From Pirellulales bacterium (GTDB lineage Bacteria; Planctomycetota; Planctomycetia; Pirellulales; UBA1268): a stretch of 64,000 nt of DNA. This document shows positions 8,343 through 18,405 of the stretch, piece by piece. The notes beneath the pieces were generated by a model, which was not told the origin of the DNA, ran no database searches, and saw nothing but the letters and a program-made list of their open reading frames with translations. The stretch lies in the NCBI GenBank assembly GCA_018401745.1, contig JAGYJY010000012.1, forward strand, positions 1 through 64,000, read 5' to 3'. Position numbers and translations under genes: made by a program. Every line of letters begins with the position of its first letter. Position 1 is the first letter of the stretch.

Positions 8343-11024
8343 ACCGACCAACCTCGATGCTGACGCGCTGGGGGCGACCCTGCTGACGCTGTGCTGCGGC
8401 CGGCTGCTCACCGCGGCCGACTGGCCGACGGTCGACGCCATCGATCCCCAGCCGGCGGCTGCCGAACTGCGACGGCTGATCGAGACGGCGGAGACACTCG
8501 GCGAGCCGCTTGCGGCATCGGTGGCTGACGGCCTCGACGACGTGCGGCAGGCAGACGATGCGGCAGACGCGGCGGCCCGCCTGCAGGCCCTGCTCGATCC
8601 GCTCTGTGGGCTGGCGGTGGTGCTGCATGCCGAGGGCGGCCCGCAGCTTGTCCTTCCCCAGCGACCAGGCGGCAAGGCCGCGATCGAACTTGTGGAACAG
8701 GGCTGGCGGACAGTGCTTGTGAAGGTGGTCAACACCGATCGGCTGCGGCGACGCCTCCGGATTGAGAGCCCCAATGCCAGGCCGCTCCCGCATGCTCCAG
8801 CGGATGAGGTCGATGCTCGCTGGATGTCGCTGTCGCTCTATGCGGGCCAGCCCGCGTCGCCCAGCCTGACGGGGCTGCCGGTGGAATACCGCTTCCTGCA
8901 GATCTTCTCTCGTGAGGCGGGCGAGCAGCAGGCCGTGCTGGAGTGTGCCGCACCGGGGCCGTCGAGCGGGCACGGCGATTCGTCGATCGCAGCCGAGTGG
9001 CAGTTTCGCAAAGGGACTGCCGGCTGGAGCCCCGCGAATCAGATCGAGCTGACGACGGAGGAGGGCAGCCTGCTGGTCCGCGGCACAGGGGATGATCCCT
9101 TCATGATCTCACCGCTCCCCAAGCCGGCCAGAGCTGGCGGCTACGTGCTGCGGTTCTGGGCCAAAGCCGAAGAGCCAGGCGTGGGGCAGCTCTTCTGGCA
9201 GACCGAGCAGAGGCCCTCTCCTGATGGCGGCCATGCGGTCAGCTTTCAGCTCGAGCCGGGGCAGGAGCACCTCTACGAGATTGCCTTCACCGCCGAAGAC
9301 ACGCTGACAAGCATTCGGATCGACCCCAATGGCGTGCCAGGAACGATGCGGATCGACTGGATGGAGTTGGCCTCGGTCGAGCGGGGCCGCGACTGGGCGG
9401 CGGTGACCGTTCCCTTCCGTACGCGGCCCTCGCAGGCGATCACTTTTCACGTGATCGACGATGCCGACCGCCCTGCGATGGCCTGCTTTGAAATCACCGA
9501 TGCCCACGGCCGTGTCTTTCCGCCGCAGGGCAAGCGGCTGGCCCCCGACTTCTTCTTTCAGCGGCAGATCTACCGTGGCGACGGCGAATCGATTCGCCTG
9601 CCGCCCGGCGACTACACCGTCCGCTGTTCACGGGGCCCGGAGAGCCTGGCGGAGGTGCAGCAGATCACGGTGGGCCCGGGGCCACAGGAGCAGCCAGCCG
9701 AGCTGGTCTACCGGGTGAAGCGATGGGTCGATCCCTCCCGCCATGGCTACTGGTCGGGCGATCATCACATCCATGCCGCTGGCTGCGCGCACTATGAAAA
9801 CCCCACGCAGGGTGTGATGCCGCCCGATATGCTGCGGCACTGCATGGGGGAGGATCTCAAGGTTGGCTGCTGCCTGACCTGGGGGCCGTGCTTCGACTTT
9901 CAGAAGCGGTTTTTCACCGGACGGCTGGATGATGCCAGCCAGTATCCCTACCTGATCCGCTACGACATTGAGGTTTCAGGCTTTGGCTCGCATGCCTCTG
10001 GCCATCTCAACCTGCTGCGGCTGACCGAACAGATTCCCCCCGGCGGCGACTCCAAAAACCACTGGCCGACGCTCGGGCTCAACACCCTTCGCTGGGCCAA
10101 GCGGCAGGGAGCGGTCTGCGGCCCAGCCCACTCGGCGATCGGCCTGACCCGGCTGGTCGATCGGCTGCCGGAGACCGAAGGCCTCGACGGCCCTGGCGGC
10201 CTGCCGACCTACGGGATCCCCGCCTTCGATGGCATCGGGGCCAATGAGTTCATCATGAATGTCGCCCACGAGGTGCCTGGCCCAGACGGCAGCACGGTGC
10301 CAGCGGTCGACTTCATCTCCACGATGAACACCGACCGCACCGCCGAATGGAACATGTGGTATCAGGTGCTCAGCGCCGGCCTGCGGGTGCGGGCCAGCGG
10401 CGAGACCGATTTCCCTGCATCACCGGCGAACGGGTAGGCATTGGGCGGGTGTATGTGAAGCTCGACGGACCGCTGGTGTTTGATGCCTGGTGTGATGGGC
10501 TCGCCGCCGGTCGCAGCTACGTCAGCGATGGCCGCACCCACCTGATGGACTTCACAGCGCGGTGTGACCGTACGGGAGCGGTCCGCGAGTGCGGCGTCGA
10601 CGGCAGTGAGATACCGATTGCGGCTGGCGACACCGTGGCCTTCATGGTTGATGCTGCTGCGTTTCGTGAAGACCTTGAGCCGCTGCGGGCTGAGCTTGTG
10701 GTCAACGGTTTTCCCGTCGCCCAGCAGCAGCTTGCGGCCGACGGTTCGCTTGCCCAGCTGACCTTCGAGCACCGCTTCGACCGCAGCGGCTGGGCGGCGG
10801 TGCGAATCTTTCCTGGCGGCCACACCAACCCGATCTTTGTGATTGCCGACGGCCAGCCGATCTGCGAGCCCCGCAGCGTCGCCTGGTGCCTGCGGTGTGT
10901 GCAGCAGTGCCGCGAGGCCAAGATGCCCACCTACCGCGAGGACGAGCGGGCGACTGCCGAAGCCGACTACGACCATGCCGAGAGCTTTTTTCAGTCGCTT
11001 CTGGAGAAGGCCCGCATGCCCTAA
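8339..11024 (+). CDS. Exported CehA/McbA-family metallohydrolase (two frame changes)
   Basis: A protein of about 895 residues, read from GTG 8339 (GTGA overlap with the previous stop). Two single-base losses are needed: one in GGGGG at 8370-8374, restoring a signal peptide (TLLTLCCGRLLTAADW), and one in CCC at 10413-10415, joining GETDFP to CITGERVG. The middle has a strand-rich N-terminal region, a jelly-roll-like part (about 205-350), and then a PHP-like metal-dependent hydrolase region beginning WSGDHHIHAAGC (near residue 475). Further motifs are CGPAHSAIGL and GETDFPCI. CehA/McbA proteins are PHP-fold hydrolases; the characterised members cleave carbaryl, but most are uncharacterised. The substrate here is unknown. 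Confidence 0.82.
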
Positions 11025-11977
11025 CTGGCGTTGGCTCCTTGCCAGACATACACGCTGATGGCGGCGGTCATCAGCGCGGCGGCGATGATGCGTTTGGCAA
11101 ACATCACCCGGTCGACGCGGCTCTCAAGTTCGTGCCAGCCGTGGTGGGCCAGCACGGCCCCGAGCCCGACCGACATGATGCCGCGGGTGGACTGCAGGAT
11201 GGTGCTGAGGATCACGCCGACGCTGCCGATGCAGGCATAGAGCGTGACCATCGCTCCCATCCAGGCGGCGGAATACTCAGCGGCTGCCCGCCAGTCGGCA
11301 ACGACCGGCCGCGGCTGCCGGCGATACTGGGCGACCACAAACGGAAAGACGAGCAGGGCCCCTAGCACATACGTCAGCGACATCGCCAGGCTACCGGCCC
11401 GCAAACGGCTAACGGGGATCGCTGCTTCAATGCCATCGATCAGGGCCACGATGCCGAGGTCGGCGATGGCGAACCCGAAGCAGCTGACGGTGAGCAGGCC
11501 GAGCACCTTCAGCTGCACGCCGGAGCTGCCTTGCTGAAGCACAACCGCAGCGCCGCCACAGAGGGCCACTGCCAGCCACTGCTGGAGCGAGAGCGACTGC
11601 CGCATCACGAGGGTGAGCAGGATCGCCTGGGCGACAATCTTCAGGCCCAGCAGCGGCGAGAGCCTGGAGGCGTCGGCTCTGGTGAGCACGTAAAACAGAC
11701 AGGCCTGACCACCAAAGTAGCTCACCGTCGAGATCAGACAGGGCAGCCAGACCGTGGGCGTGCGGAGGGCGGCGAGGCTGGATGCTTCGGGAAGAAGCCA
11801 CCAGGTCACAGGCACGCAGCCCAGCCCCATCAGCAGGTGGGCCAGCACCAAGAGCCTTCGGCTCCCGCCGGGCCGGCGGGTGCCGTGATGCCGGGAGACG
11901 AGGTAGGAGACGGAGCTGAAGAAGGCCGCGGCCAGGCCGGCTGCGATGCCGAAGGCGAGTGGAGTCACGCCCGGCAT
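11021..11977 (-). CDS. DMT-superfamily (EamA-like) permease
   Basis: A 318-residue integral membrane protein with about ten hydrophobic segments in two halves, the arrangement of drug/metabolite transporter (EamA) proteins. The first helix carries SSVSYLVSRHHG. The start of the second half is near SCFGFAIADLGIVALI. Nothing in the sequence identifies the substrate. It converges on the CehA-like gene and the two coding regions overlap by four bases at their 3' ends. The start at 11977 gives a first helix of normal length. Confidence 0.82.
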   Translation of the reverse strand: MPGVTPLAFGIAAGLAAAFFSSVSYLVSRHHGTRRPGGSRRLLVLAHLLMGLGCVPVTWWLLPEASSLAALRTPTVWLPCLISTVSYFGGQACLFYVLTRADASRLSPLLGLKIVAQAILLTLVMRQSLSLQQWLAVALCGGAAVVLQQGSSGVQLKVLGLLTVSCFGFAIADLGIVALIDGIEAAIPVSRLRAGSLAMSLTYVLGALLVFPFVVAQYRRQPRPVVADWRAAAEYSAAWMGAMVTLYACIGSVGVILSTILQSTRGIMSVGLGAVLAHHGWHELESRVDRVMFAKRIIAAALMTAAISVYVWQGANAS

Positions 11978-12133
11978 GCTACCTGACGTTTTGTTTCCAC
12001 CAAGCGAGCCTGCAGGCTGCCGGGATCGACGCCGCTTGATGCCGTGGCCGATCCCGTCTTCGGTCGCTGGCTGCTACGATCATGGATCTGATCCACGGGT
12101 TGCACAGGTTCCCAAACTGTACGGGGAGTGGTC

Positions 12134-13306
12134 ATGCTGAGCCGTCAATCTGCCAGGTCGTGTTGTGGGATTGTGTTTGGCTGCGGAGCCGCACTGCTGC
12201 TCGTTGGGTGCGATGGAGGCGGCACGCCTCCGGCGGCTCAGACACCGGCGACGCAGGGCCCGCCTCCCGTTGAGCCTGCCGCGGCGATGGAAGGCCGTAG
12301 GCGGCCGCCGGACGGGCCGGTAGCCCGCGGCGATGCGGCGCAGCCCGCTCTGCCAGCCACGCCAGCGATTCCAGCGGTGCCGCTCGTGCCGCCAAAGCCC
12401 GCGGCAGACGTGGCTGAGGAGCCAGCGGCGGTTGTGCCGCTCAACCTCGGCGATGCGGCGCCCCCGATCTCGATTGCCACCTGGGTTGCCGGCGAGCCGA
12501 TCGAGGGCTTCGCTGAGGGGAGCGTGACGGTCGTCGAGTTCTGGGCCACCTGGTGCGGCCCCTGCCGCACGAGCATGCCCCACATCAGTGAGCTTCAAGA
12601 GCAGTATGGCGACGCGGTGCGGTTTGTGGGGGTGACCCGCGAAGAACTCGACGTGGTGAAAGGCTTCCTCGAGCAGGAGCAGAGCGAGGGCAAGACGTGG
12701 GCCGACGTGATCGGCTACCGGCTAGCAATCGATGAAGGCAGCGCCACCAACACGGCCTACATGAAAGCCGCCGGTCAGAACGGGATTCCCTGCGCGTTCA
12801 TCGTGGGGAAGAGCGGGCTGGTTGAGTGGATCGGGCACCCGATGACGATCGACGAACCACTCGAGGCAATCGTCAACGACAGCTACGACCGGGAGGCGGC
12901 CGTTGCTGAGATGGCGGCAAAGGAGCGGATCGATGCCATGTCGCGAGAACTCTTCATGCTGCAGCGCGAGCAGAAGTGGGAGGAGGCGTTGACCCTGCTT
13001 GAGACCATCCAGGCAGAGCTCGATGAGAGTGCTGCCCCCTACAACGCCCAGCGGCTGTTCAGCATGCGGCTCGATCTGCTGTCGGGCGCTGGCCGGACCG
13101 AAGAGGCATCGGCTCTCCGCGGCGAACTGGTCGAGGCTGGCTGGGATGAGCCCCAGCTGCTCAACGAGCTCGCCTGGAACACGGCGATCGGTGCCGAGCC
13201 ATCTGCTGAAGATCTGCAGGTCGCGCTGAAAGCTGCCACGCGAGCTGCCGAGTTGACCGAGCACGTCGACGGGAGCATCCTCGGACACGCGGTGCCGCTC
13301 GCGTGA
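12134..13306 (+). CDS. TlpA-like thioredoxin lipoprotein with helical C-terminus (3' end disrupted)
   Basis: The ATG at 12134 is preceded by GGGGAG (12121-12126); GTG 12128 is an alternative. A lipobox (LLLVGC, Cys near residue 26) marks a lipoprotein, followed by a Pro/Ala-rich linker (about 30-100). Residues about 105-250 are a TlpA/ResA thioredoxin domain with WATWCGPC; the CxxC pair is at about 141-144. The rest is alpha-helical and TPR-like (EKWEEALTLLETIQAEL-type repeats). The frame ends abruptly at GSILGHAVPLA. The following 150 bases still contain TPR-like coding signal in other frames, so the true C-terminus is probably lost to indels. It likely reduces disulfides or binds partners outside the cytoplasm. 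Confidence 0.85.
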   Translation: MLSRQSARSCCGIVFGCGAALLLVGCDGGGTPPAAQTPATQGPPPVEPAAAMEGRRRPPDGPVARGDAAQPALPATPAIPAVPLVPPKPAADVAEEPAAVVPLNLGDAAPPISIATWVAGEPIEGFAEGSVTVVEFWATWCGPCRTSMPHISELQEQYGDAVRFVGVTREELDVVKGFLEQEQSEGKTWADVIGYRLAIDEGSATNTAYMKAAGQNGIPCAFIVGKSGLVEWIGHPMTIDEPLEAIVNDSYDREAAVAEMAAKERIDAMSRELFMLQREQKWEEALTLLETIQAELDESAAPYNAQRLFSMRLDLLSGAGRTEEASALRGELVEAGWDEPQLLNELAWNTAIGAEPSAEDLQVALKAATRAAELTEHVDGSILGHAVPLA

Positions 13307-13493
13307 CGTCCTCACTGGCAGTCTTGCGGCGACCTCGAGTGCCGCGGCATCGAATGGGCAGGTGAGAAGGCCGTTCCGCAACACGCTGCGAGGGCAACGT
13401 CCTCGCTTCTGAGCAGACGCTCGAAGACTCACCGCGCGGACCAAGGGAACTCGGTTTCATCCGAAGTATGGTTATCTTCTGCGGAACTCCTCG
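13307..13493 (+). other. Decayed or indel-ridden coding sequence between the thioredoxin and SGNH genes
   Basis: No open frame spans this stretch, yet pieces look coding. One frame near 13335-13390 reads GDLECRGIEWAGEKAVPQHAAR. This fits the usual TPR ending of thioredoxin lipoproteins (a DLxxAIEWQEKAV-like helix). From about 13411 another frame reads SPRGPRELGF, and after a one-base change in TTT (13455-13457) HPKYGYLLRNSS runs straight into the SGNH gene. So the stretch probably holds the tail of one gene and the head of the next, broken by several indels. Confidence 0.45.
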
Positions 13494-14588
13494 ATGCGGG
13501 ACGGCGTCGACGGGGCTTCGACGCTTGCCCGTTATGAGCCGAGCGGGCAGCGAAAGCAGGTCAACTTCCCGACGGAGCCCTGCCGCATCCACACCTACGG
13601 CGACAGCTTCACGCAGGGGCATCAGGTCAGCGACGGGGAAACCTGGCAGGAAGTCCTCGCGGCGCACTTCTGCGAACCGATCCGCAACTTTGGTGTTGGG
13701 GGCTTCGGCGTCTACCAGGCAGCGATGAGGCTGCTGGAGATCGAACAGCGGGGCGAAGGGGCGGAGTATCTGATCCTCACCGTCTGGGGTGACGACCACT
13801 TCCGCAGCATCTACCCCTGGCGGTGGCTGGCCTTCCCAGAGAATGTGCTGCCAACGCTTGCGGGCGAGATGTTTCACGCCAATCCGTGGATCCATGCCGC
13901 GCTCGACTTTGACAGCGGGCAACTGATCGACAAGCCCAACGTCTGCCCCGATGAAAAGACCCTGGAGCGGTTGAGCGACCTCGATTGGCTGGAGGCAACG
14001 TTTGCGAGCGACCCGGTCGTGCAGCTGCTCTTTGCACGAGCGACGGGAGCGGTTGTGGATCGCGAGCCGTTCGACGCGCTCGGCCGGCTCCTCGGCCAGC
14101 CGGTCGACCTTGCAGATGGCGACGCAACCCGGACGACTGCCCAACGCCTGCTTCACAGCTACGGCGTTCGGGTTGGCATGCGAGTGCTTGACCGTCTGCA
14201 GGCATTCGCCCTCGAGCGGGGGAAGCAGCTGATGGTGGTGCTGAGCTACCCCGTTGGTTCCGTCTGGCACGCCTGCAGTCGCACTCCCGCCTACAACGAC
14301 ATCGACCATGTCGACTGGCACCCGAAGGAGTTTCGCGATCACCTGGCGAGCCTCGGCATCCCGTGTGTCGACAGCATGCCGCCGCACGTCGCGGAGTTCG
14401 ATACGTTTCGTCTCTCGGCCAAGGACTATGTCGACCGCTACTACATCGGCCACTACAACCCGCGGGGCAACCACTTCTTCGCGTATGCTCTTAAAGACCC
14501 GATCCGCGACTGGCTCTCCCCGCGGCCGCCGGCCTACCGGGCTGAAGCCGAGCGGCTGATCCGGTTTGAAGGCTATCTGCCGGGGTGA
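13494..14588 (+). CDS. SGNH/GDSL-type hydrolase (N-terminus uncertain)
   Basis: At least 364 residues. The SGNH block I is TYGDSFTQGHQVSDGETW, with the nucleophile Ser in GDSF. Block III is NFGVGGFGVYQ (Gly/Asn region). The C-terminal block is YIGHYNPRGNHFFA, with the catalytic His near the end. Such enzymes are esterases or acyltransferases of sugars and lipids; the substrate is unknown. The ATG at 13494 is only the first in the open frame. Similar coding signal continues upstream across a probable one-base loss at 13455-13457, so the real start lies further left and I cannot place it. Confidence 0.7.
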   Translation: MRDGVDGASTLARYEPSGQRKQVNFPTEPCRIHTYGDSFTQGHQVSDGETWQEVLAAHFCEPIRNFGVGGFGVYQAAMRLLEIEQRGEGAEYLILTVWGDDHFRSIYPWRWLAFPENVLPTLAGEMFHANPWIHAALDFDSGQLIDKPNVCPDEKTLERLSDLDWLEATFASDPVVQLLFARATGAVVDREPFDALGRLLGQPVDLADGDATRTTAQRLLHSYGVRVGMRVLDRLQAFALERGKQLMVVLSYPVGSVWHACSRTPAYNDIDHVDWHPKEFRDHLASLGIPCVDSMPPHVAEFDTFRLSAKDYVDRYYIGHYNPRGNHFFAYALKDPIRDWLSPRPPAYRAEAERLIRFEGYLPG

Positions 14589-14597
14589 ACGCGGCGG

Positions 14598-15374
14598 CTA
14601 CTTCCAGGGCGAGTAGTCGGTGGGGGTGAGAAACTCGGCAACCACGCCGTTTTCCTTTTCGGTCAACGAGCCGCCGGCTTTCTCTTCGGACTCGGTGCGG
14701 GCCTTCGTCCAGGCAGGATCCTTGCGGAACGCCGCAAACGACTCCGCGGCCGCCTCTTCGCTCGCGTGGCCGATCAGGTAGACCAGCATCCGATCCGCGT
14801 CTGGCATGCTCTGGGCATGATGCCAGTAGATCAGGTTTTCAACGCCGTGCTTGGTGAAGAGATCGATTGTGTGGTCGCGGAAGCGGGCATCGAGGGCGGG
14901 CAGGTTGCCTTCAGTGGCAGTGTAGGTGCGCAGCTGAAACACACGGCTGCCTTTGTCTTCCACCTTCAGCTCAGGTGAGTAGTCGGTCGGCTCCAGGAAC
15001 GTCTCGGTGATCCGGGCCACCAGCCGGCCGTCGGCGGTCGACGCCTTGAAGGCTGCCTGCCAGGCGGGGTCGTCGAGGAAGGCCTTCCAGGAGGCATCGC
15101 GGGCCTCACGGTCGGGATAGGCGAGAAAGTAGATGAGCTTCTGCTCAGGATTGTCGCCAGTCGGCACGAAGTAGCCCACGTTGGTCATGCCGTGCTTTTC
15201 GAAGAGCGCCATCGTGTGGTCGCGAAAGCGGGCATGCAGGGCGTCGAGCTTGCCTTCGTTGGTGTAGTAGACCCGCATCTCGTAGAGGCCGGGCTCAGCA
15301 GCGAGCAGCTGTGTGGGCAGGGCGACACCCAGGGCGAGGCACGCGGCAGCAAGAATCGAGCGAAGGCAGGGCAT
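14598..15374 (-). CDS. Exported protein with two NIPSNAP domains
   Basis: A 258-residue protein with a clear signal peptide (ILAAACLALGVALPTQLLAAE). Two copies of the NIPSNAP ferredoxin-like domain follow. The first (about 30-130) starts YEMRVYYTNEGKLDALHARF and has DDPAWQAAF. The second (about 140-245) starts FQLRTYTATEGNLPALDARF and has KDPAWTKAR. Both carry the family's RFRDHT-FxKHG pattern. In planctomycetes, exported NIPSNAP proteins are common and uncharacterised. It lies 65 bases after the Gfo/Idh gene on the same strand and is probably in its operon. Confidence 0.92.
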   Translation of the reverse strand: MPCLRSILAAACLALGVALPTQLLAAEPGLYEMRVYYTNEGKLDALHARFRDHTMALFEKHGMTNVGYFVPTGDNPEQKLIYFLAYPDREARDASWKAFLDDPAWQAAFKASTADGRLVARITETFLEPTDYSPELKVEDKGSRVFQLRTYTATEGNLPALDARFRDHTIDLFTKHGVENLIYWHHAQSMPDADRMLVYLIGHASEEAAAESFAAFRKDPAWTKARTESEEKAGGSLTEKENGVVAEFLTPTDYSPWK

Positions 15375-15439
15375 GGGGAAACTCCAGGAATGAATGCGAT
15401 GAATGAGAACGAAGAGAGGCGTGGAATGCGTGGGGCTCG

Positions 15440-16783
15440 CTAGAGGTTGGCCACCTCAAAGCCCTCGCGGTAGTGTCGCCGCAGCAGAGCCTGGGCCGCG
15501 TCGTGGCCGGGGATCTGCATCGCCTCGGCCTCCCAGCGGAGCGTGTCGCCAGGAAAGCGGTTGGCAATCGTGCCCAGCAAGACGGCTTCGGTGAGCGGGC
15601 CGGCATAGTCGAAGCCGCAGGTGGTGGGAGCGCCACCAAGGCAGGCATCGACGAAGAGGTGGTAGTGGTTGCCGTTGGGGGCCTGCTCGATGTCGGTGTC
15701 GGCAAACTGAGCCTCCGGCAGCAGCATCGGCATGCCCACGTGGGGAAGCAGGATCGCTCCGGCCTCGCCGACAAACATCGAGCCCTGGCCTGGCAGCGTC
15801 ATCCGCGAGCCATCGGCTCCGCCCAGGGGCCACTGCGACGTGTCGGGCATGCGGCCACCGTCGTACCAGGTCAGCTGGAAGTCGGTGGTTGTGTAGGCAG
15901 ACTTCTCGGCAAAGCTGAAATGGGTCTCGTTCTGCAGGCCGTAGGAGTGTGGCGGAGCCACTGAGCTTGCTGAGACGATCTCGCTTGGGGCTCCCAGCTT
16001 GAGCGCTGAAAACACGGGGTCGAGAATATGGATTGCCATATCGCCCATCGTGCCGCAGCCAAAGTCATACCACCGCCGCCAGTTGCCGGGGTGGTAGTGA
16101 CCCGGGCAGAAGGGTCGCTCCGCTGCGGTGCCGAGCCAGAGGTTCCAGGCGAGGCTCTCAGGCACGTCGCCCGGCTCAGGATCTGGGCCGTCGTAGCCCC
16201 AGGTCTTATTGCTCCAGGAGTGCACCTCGCGGACCGGACCGATCACGCCCGACTGCACAAGCCTGACGGCGGTGCGGTAGGGCGTGGTGGAGTGAATCTG
16301 CGTGCCCATCTGGGTGACCAGGCCCGATGTCGCCGCAACACGCCGCAGCTGCCGCGACTCGTAGACGTCGTGGGTCAGCGGCTTCTGACAGTAGACATGC
16401 TTGCCAAGGTTGAGGGCCGTCATCGCGGCTGCAGCATGCGTATGGTCGGGGGTGGAGACATGCACCGCATCGACCTCGTCGCCCAGCTTTTCAAACATCG
16501 TGCGGAAGTCGGTAAACCGCGCGGCTCCAGGGTGCTTCTCGCCGGCCGCAGCGAGGTTGCCCGCATCCACATCGCAGAGGCCGACCACTTCAACACCGCC
16601 GTGGGAGCTCAGCGATGCGAGGTCGCTTCCGCCCATGCCGCCTACGCCGATGCCGGCGAGCCGCAGCCGGTCGTTGGCGGCGGCTCGCAGCCCGCGTGGG
16701 CCGATCGCGAGCCAGGAAGCGGCAGCGAGGCCACCGCTTTGCAGCAGGCGGCGGCGACTCAAGGCAGTGGTGCACGTTGTCAT
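15440..16783 (-). CDS. Exported Gfo/Idh/MocA-family oxidoreductase (twin-arginine)
   Basis: A 447-residue protein starting MTTCTTALSRRRLLQSGG, a twin-arginine signal; the in-frame ATG at 16810 adds nine residues without adding to the signal. The Rossmann domain follows (LAGIGVGGMGGSDL, a GxGxxG-type NAD(P)-binding loop). The family motif EKPL is here QKPLTHDV. The C-terminal alpha/beta domain contains GSMGDMAIH-like YDFGCGTMGDMAIHILD. Exported members are typical of planctomycetes and probably oxidise or isomerise sugars with a tightly bound cofactor. The substrate is unknown. It is upstream of the NIPSNAP gene. Confidence 0.92.
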   Translation of the reverse strand: MTTCTTALSRRRLLQSGGLAAASWLAIGPRGLRAAANDRLRLAGIGVGGMGGSDLASLSSHGGVEVVGLCDVDAGNLAAAGEKHPGAARFTDFRTMFEKLGDEVDAVHVSTPDHTHAAAAMTALNLGKHVYCQKPLTHDVYESRQLRRVAATSGLVTQMGTQIHSTTPYRTAVRLVQSGVIGPVREVHSWSNKTWGYDGPDPEPGDVPESLAWNLWLGTAAERPFCPGHYHPGNWRRWYDFGCGTMGDMAIHILDPVFSALKLGAPSEIVSASSVAPPHSYGLQNETHFSFAEKSAYTTTDFQLTWYDGGRMPDTSQWPLGGADGSRMTLPGQGSMFVGEAGAILLPHVGMPMLLPEAQFADTDIEQAPNGNHYHLFVDACLGGAPTTCGFDYAGPLTEAVLLGTIANRFPGDTLRWEAEAMQIPGHDAAQALLRRHYREGFEVANL

Positions 16784-16923
16784 CAGTTGAGATCCCCCAC
16801 AGAAACGCATGCGGCCCCGGCAGCCTGCCGGGATGTTGAGCCCGCACCATAATCGGGGTCGCCCCGCTCCCCGTCAAACCGCAGCCAAACAAAGCCGCGG
16901 CCCTGCAGCCAGGCCGAGCTGCG

Positions 16924-18201
16924 TCAGGCGGTGAAGCTGAGCTCAAGCATCGTGACGTCGTCTTCAGGCTCGCCCTGGCGGATGTCCTCCAGGCGAGCGA
17001 CAACGCTGCCGAGACGATCGTCGCCACTGGCCTCCGTGATCAGGCTGGTGAGGGCCTCGAAGCCGAGGGGCTGGCCGGTCTTGGTGGAGAGCTCGAAGGC
17101 TCCGTCGCTAAAGACCGCGAGCCGGCTGCCCGCGGGCACGCGGATCTGCTCGTTGGTGTAGACGGGGTCGTCAAACATGCCCACCAGCGGCCCGTGTGCT
17201 GTGAGCTGCTGAGCAAGGCCCCCATCGCCGGGCATCAGCAGAGCCGGGTGGTGGCCGCCGGAAGCAAACGTCAGCTGACGGGAAGGAATGTGATAGGAGC
17301 CATACCAGATGGTGAAGAACTTGTCGTGGTGATCCTCTGCAGGAAAGGCCTTGTTGAGCGCGGTGAGCACGGAGGCCGGATCGTCGAAGCGAGCCGCCGG
17401 CAGACTCTGTAGGCGGATCGCGTTGGCCACCGCGACGGAGAGCAGCGACGAGCCGACACCGTGGCCAGAGACGTCGAGGAGATAAAAGGCAAGGCACTCG
17501 GGGCAGCCGTGAGGCATGCCCACTCCGATCATGTCTCCGCCAAGCTCTGAGCAGGCGATGAAGCGGTGGGCGGTCTGCACCGGTCCGCTCGCCAACGGCT
17601 GCGGGAGCATCGAGGCCACGAAGGCCGCGGCATCGCTGAGCTCGCGGGAGAGCCTTCGCTGGGTTGCGGCGAGGGCTTCCTGAGCCAGCAGCAGCTGCCG
17701 CTGCGTGGTCACGAGATCCACGAGGCCCACTTCATGCTCGGCAAGCGCAGCCAGCTGGCAGAACGCGTCGAGGTCTTTGCCTGCAAACGATCGTGGACTG
17801 GTATCGGCAATGCAGAGGGTGCCGACGTTGTGGCCAGCAGGGCCCGCCAGCGGGTGGCCTGCATAGAAGCGGATGCCAGGGTTGGAGACGACCAGTGGAT
17901 TGTCGTGAAACCGCGGGTCTGCTGCGGCATCGGTCACGATCAGCGGGCCGTGGCCGAGGATCGTGTGGCCGCAGAACGACTCGTCGCGGCCGGTCTCGTC
18001 TCGAGCGAGGCCGCATTTGGCTTTGAGCCACTGCCGGTCGGCATCGATCAAGGCGAGATACGCAATCGGCACGTTGAAGACATCCATCGCCAGACGAACA
18101 ATTCGTTCAAACCGCTCTTCCGGAGGCGTGTCGAGCAGCTGGATGGCGTGCAGATCAGCCAGTCGCTCCTGCTCATCAGATGGACGTGGGGGAGCGATCA
18201 T
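16924..18201 (-). CDS. GAF domain - SpoIIE-type PP2C serine/threonine phosphatase
   Basis: A 425-residue cytosolic signalling protein. Residues about 20-170 are a GAF domain (FERIVRLAMDVFNVPIAYLALID, SFCGHTIL, RFYAGHPL), which usually senses a small molecule or light/redox. A short coiled helix (about 172-200) links it to a SpoIIE/RsbU PP2C domain (about 205-425). The metal-binding motifs are visible: SELGGDMIG, LLDVSGHGVGSSLL and VFSDGAFE near the C-terminus. Such proteins usually dephosphorylate anti-sigma-factor antagonists. No anti-sigma or STAS gene is adjacent. It is divergent from the propeller-esterase gene. Confidence 0.93.
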   Translation of the reverse strand: MIAPPRPSDEQERLADLHAIQLLDTPPEERFERIVRLAMDVFNVPIAYLALIDADRQWLKAKCGLARDETGRDESFCGHTILGHGPLIVTDAAADPRFHDNPLVVSNPGIRFYAGHPLAGPAGHNVGTLCIADTSPRSFAGKDLDAFCQLAALAEHEVGLVDLVTTQRQLLLAQEALAATQRRLSRELSDAAAFVASMLPQPLASGPVQTAHRFIACSELGGDMIGVGMPHGCPECLAFYLLDVSGHGVGSSLLSVAVANAIRLQSLPAARFDDPASVLTALNKAFPAEDHHDKFFTIWYGSYHIPSRQLTFASGGHHPALLMPGDGGLAQQLTAHGPLVGMFDDPVYTNEQIRVPAGSRLAVFSDGAFELSTKTGQPLGFEALTSLITEASGDDRLGSVVARLEDIRQGEPEDDVTMLELSFTA

Positions 18202-18405
18202 GGAGGCGGGAAGGTGGGGAATCTGGCTGGTGCCGTGAAGAATCCACAGTCAGCAGGTAGCTGGCCGACCGTTCTTCAAGTTTACCGTTGCGGCTGCCCA
18301 AGTGGTGCCGTTCCTGCGGTATGATCCCTCCGATGCCGATCGACCGACACCGACACAGGGGTGGGAATCGGCTGAGAGAACGTCTTCGAGAAGTGGAGAG
18401 GCACC

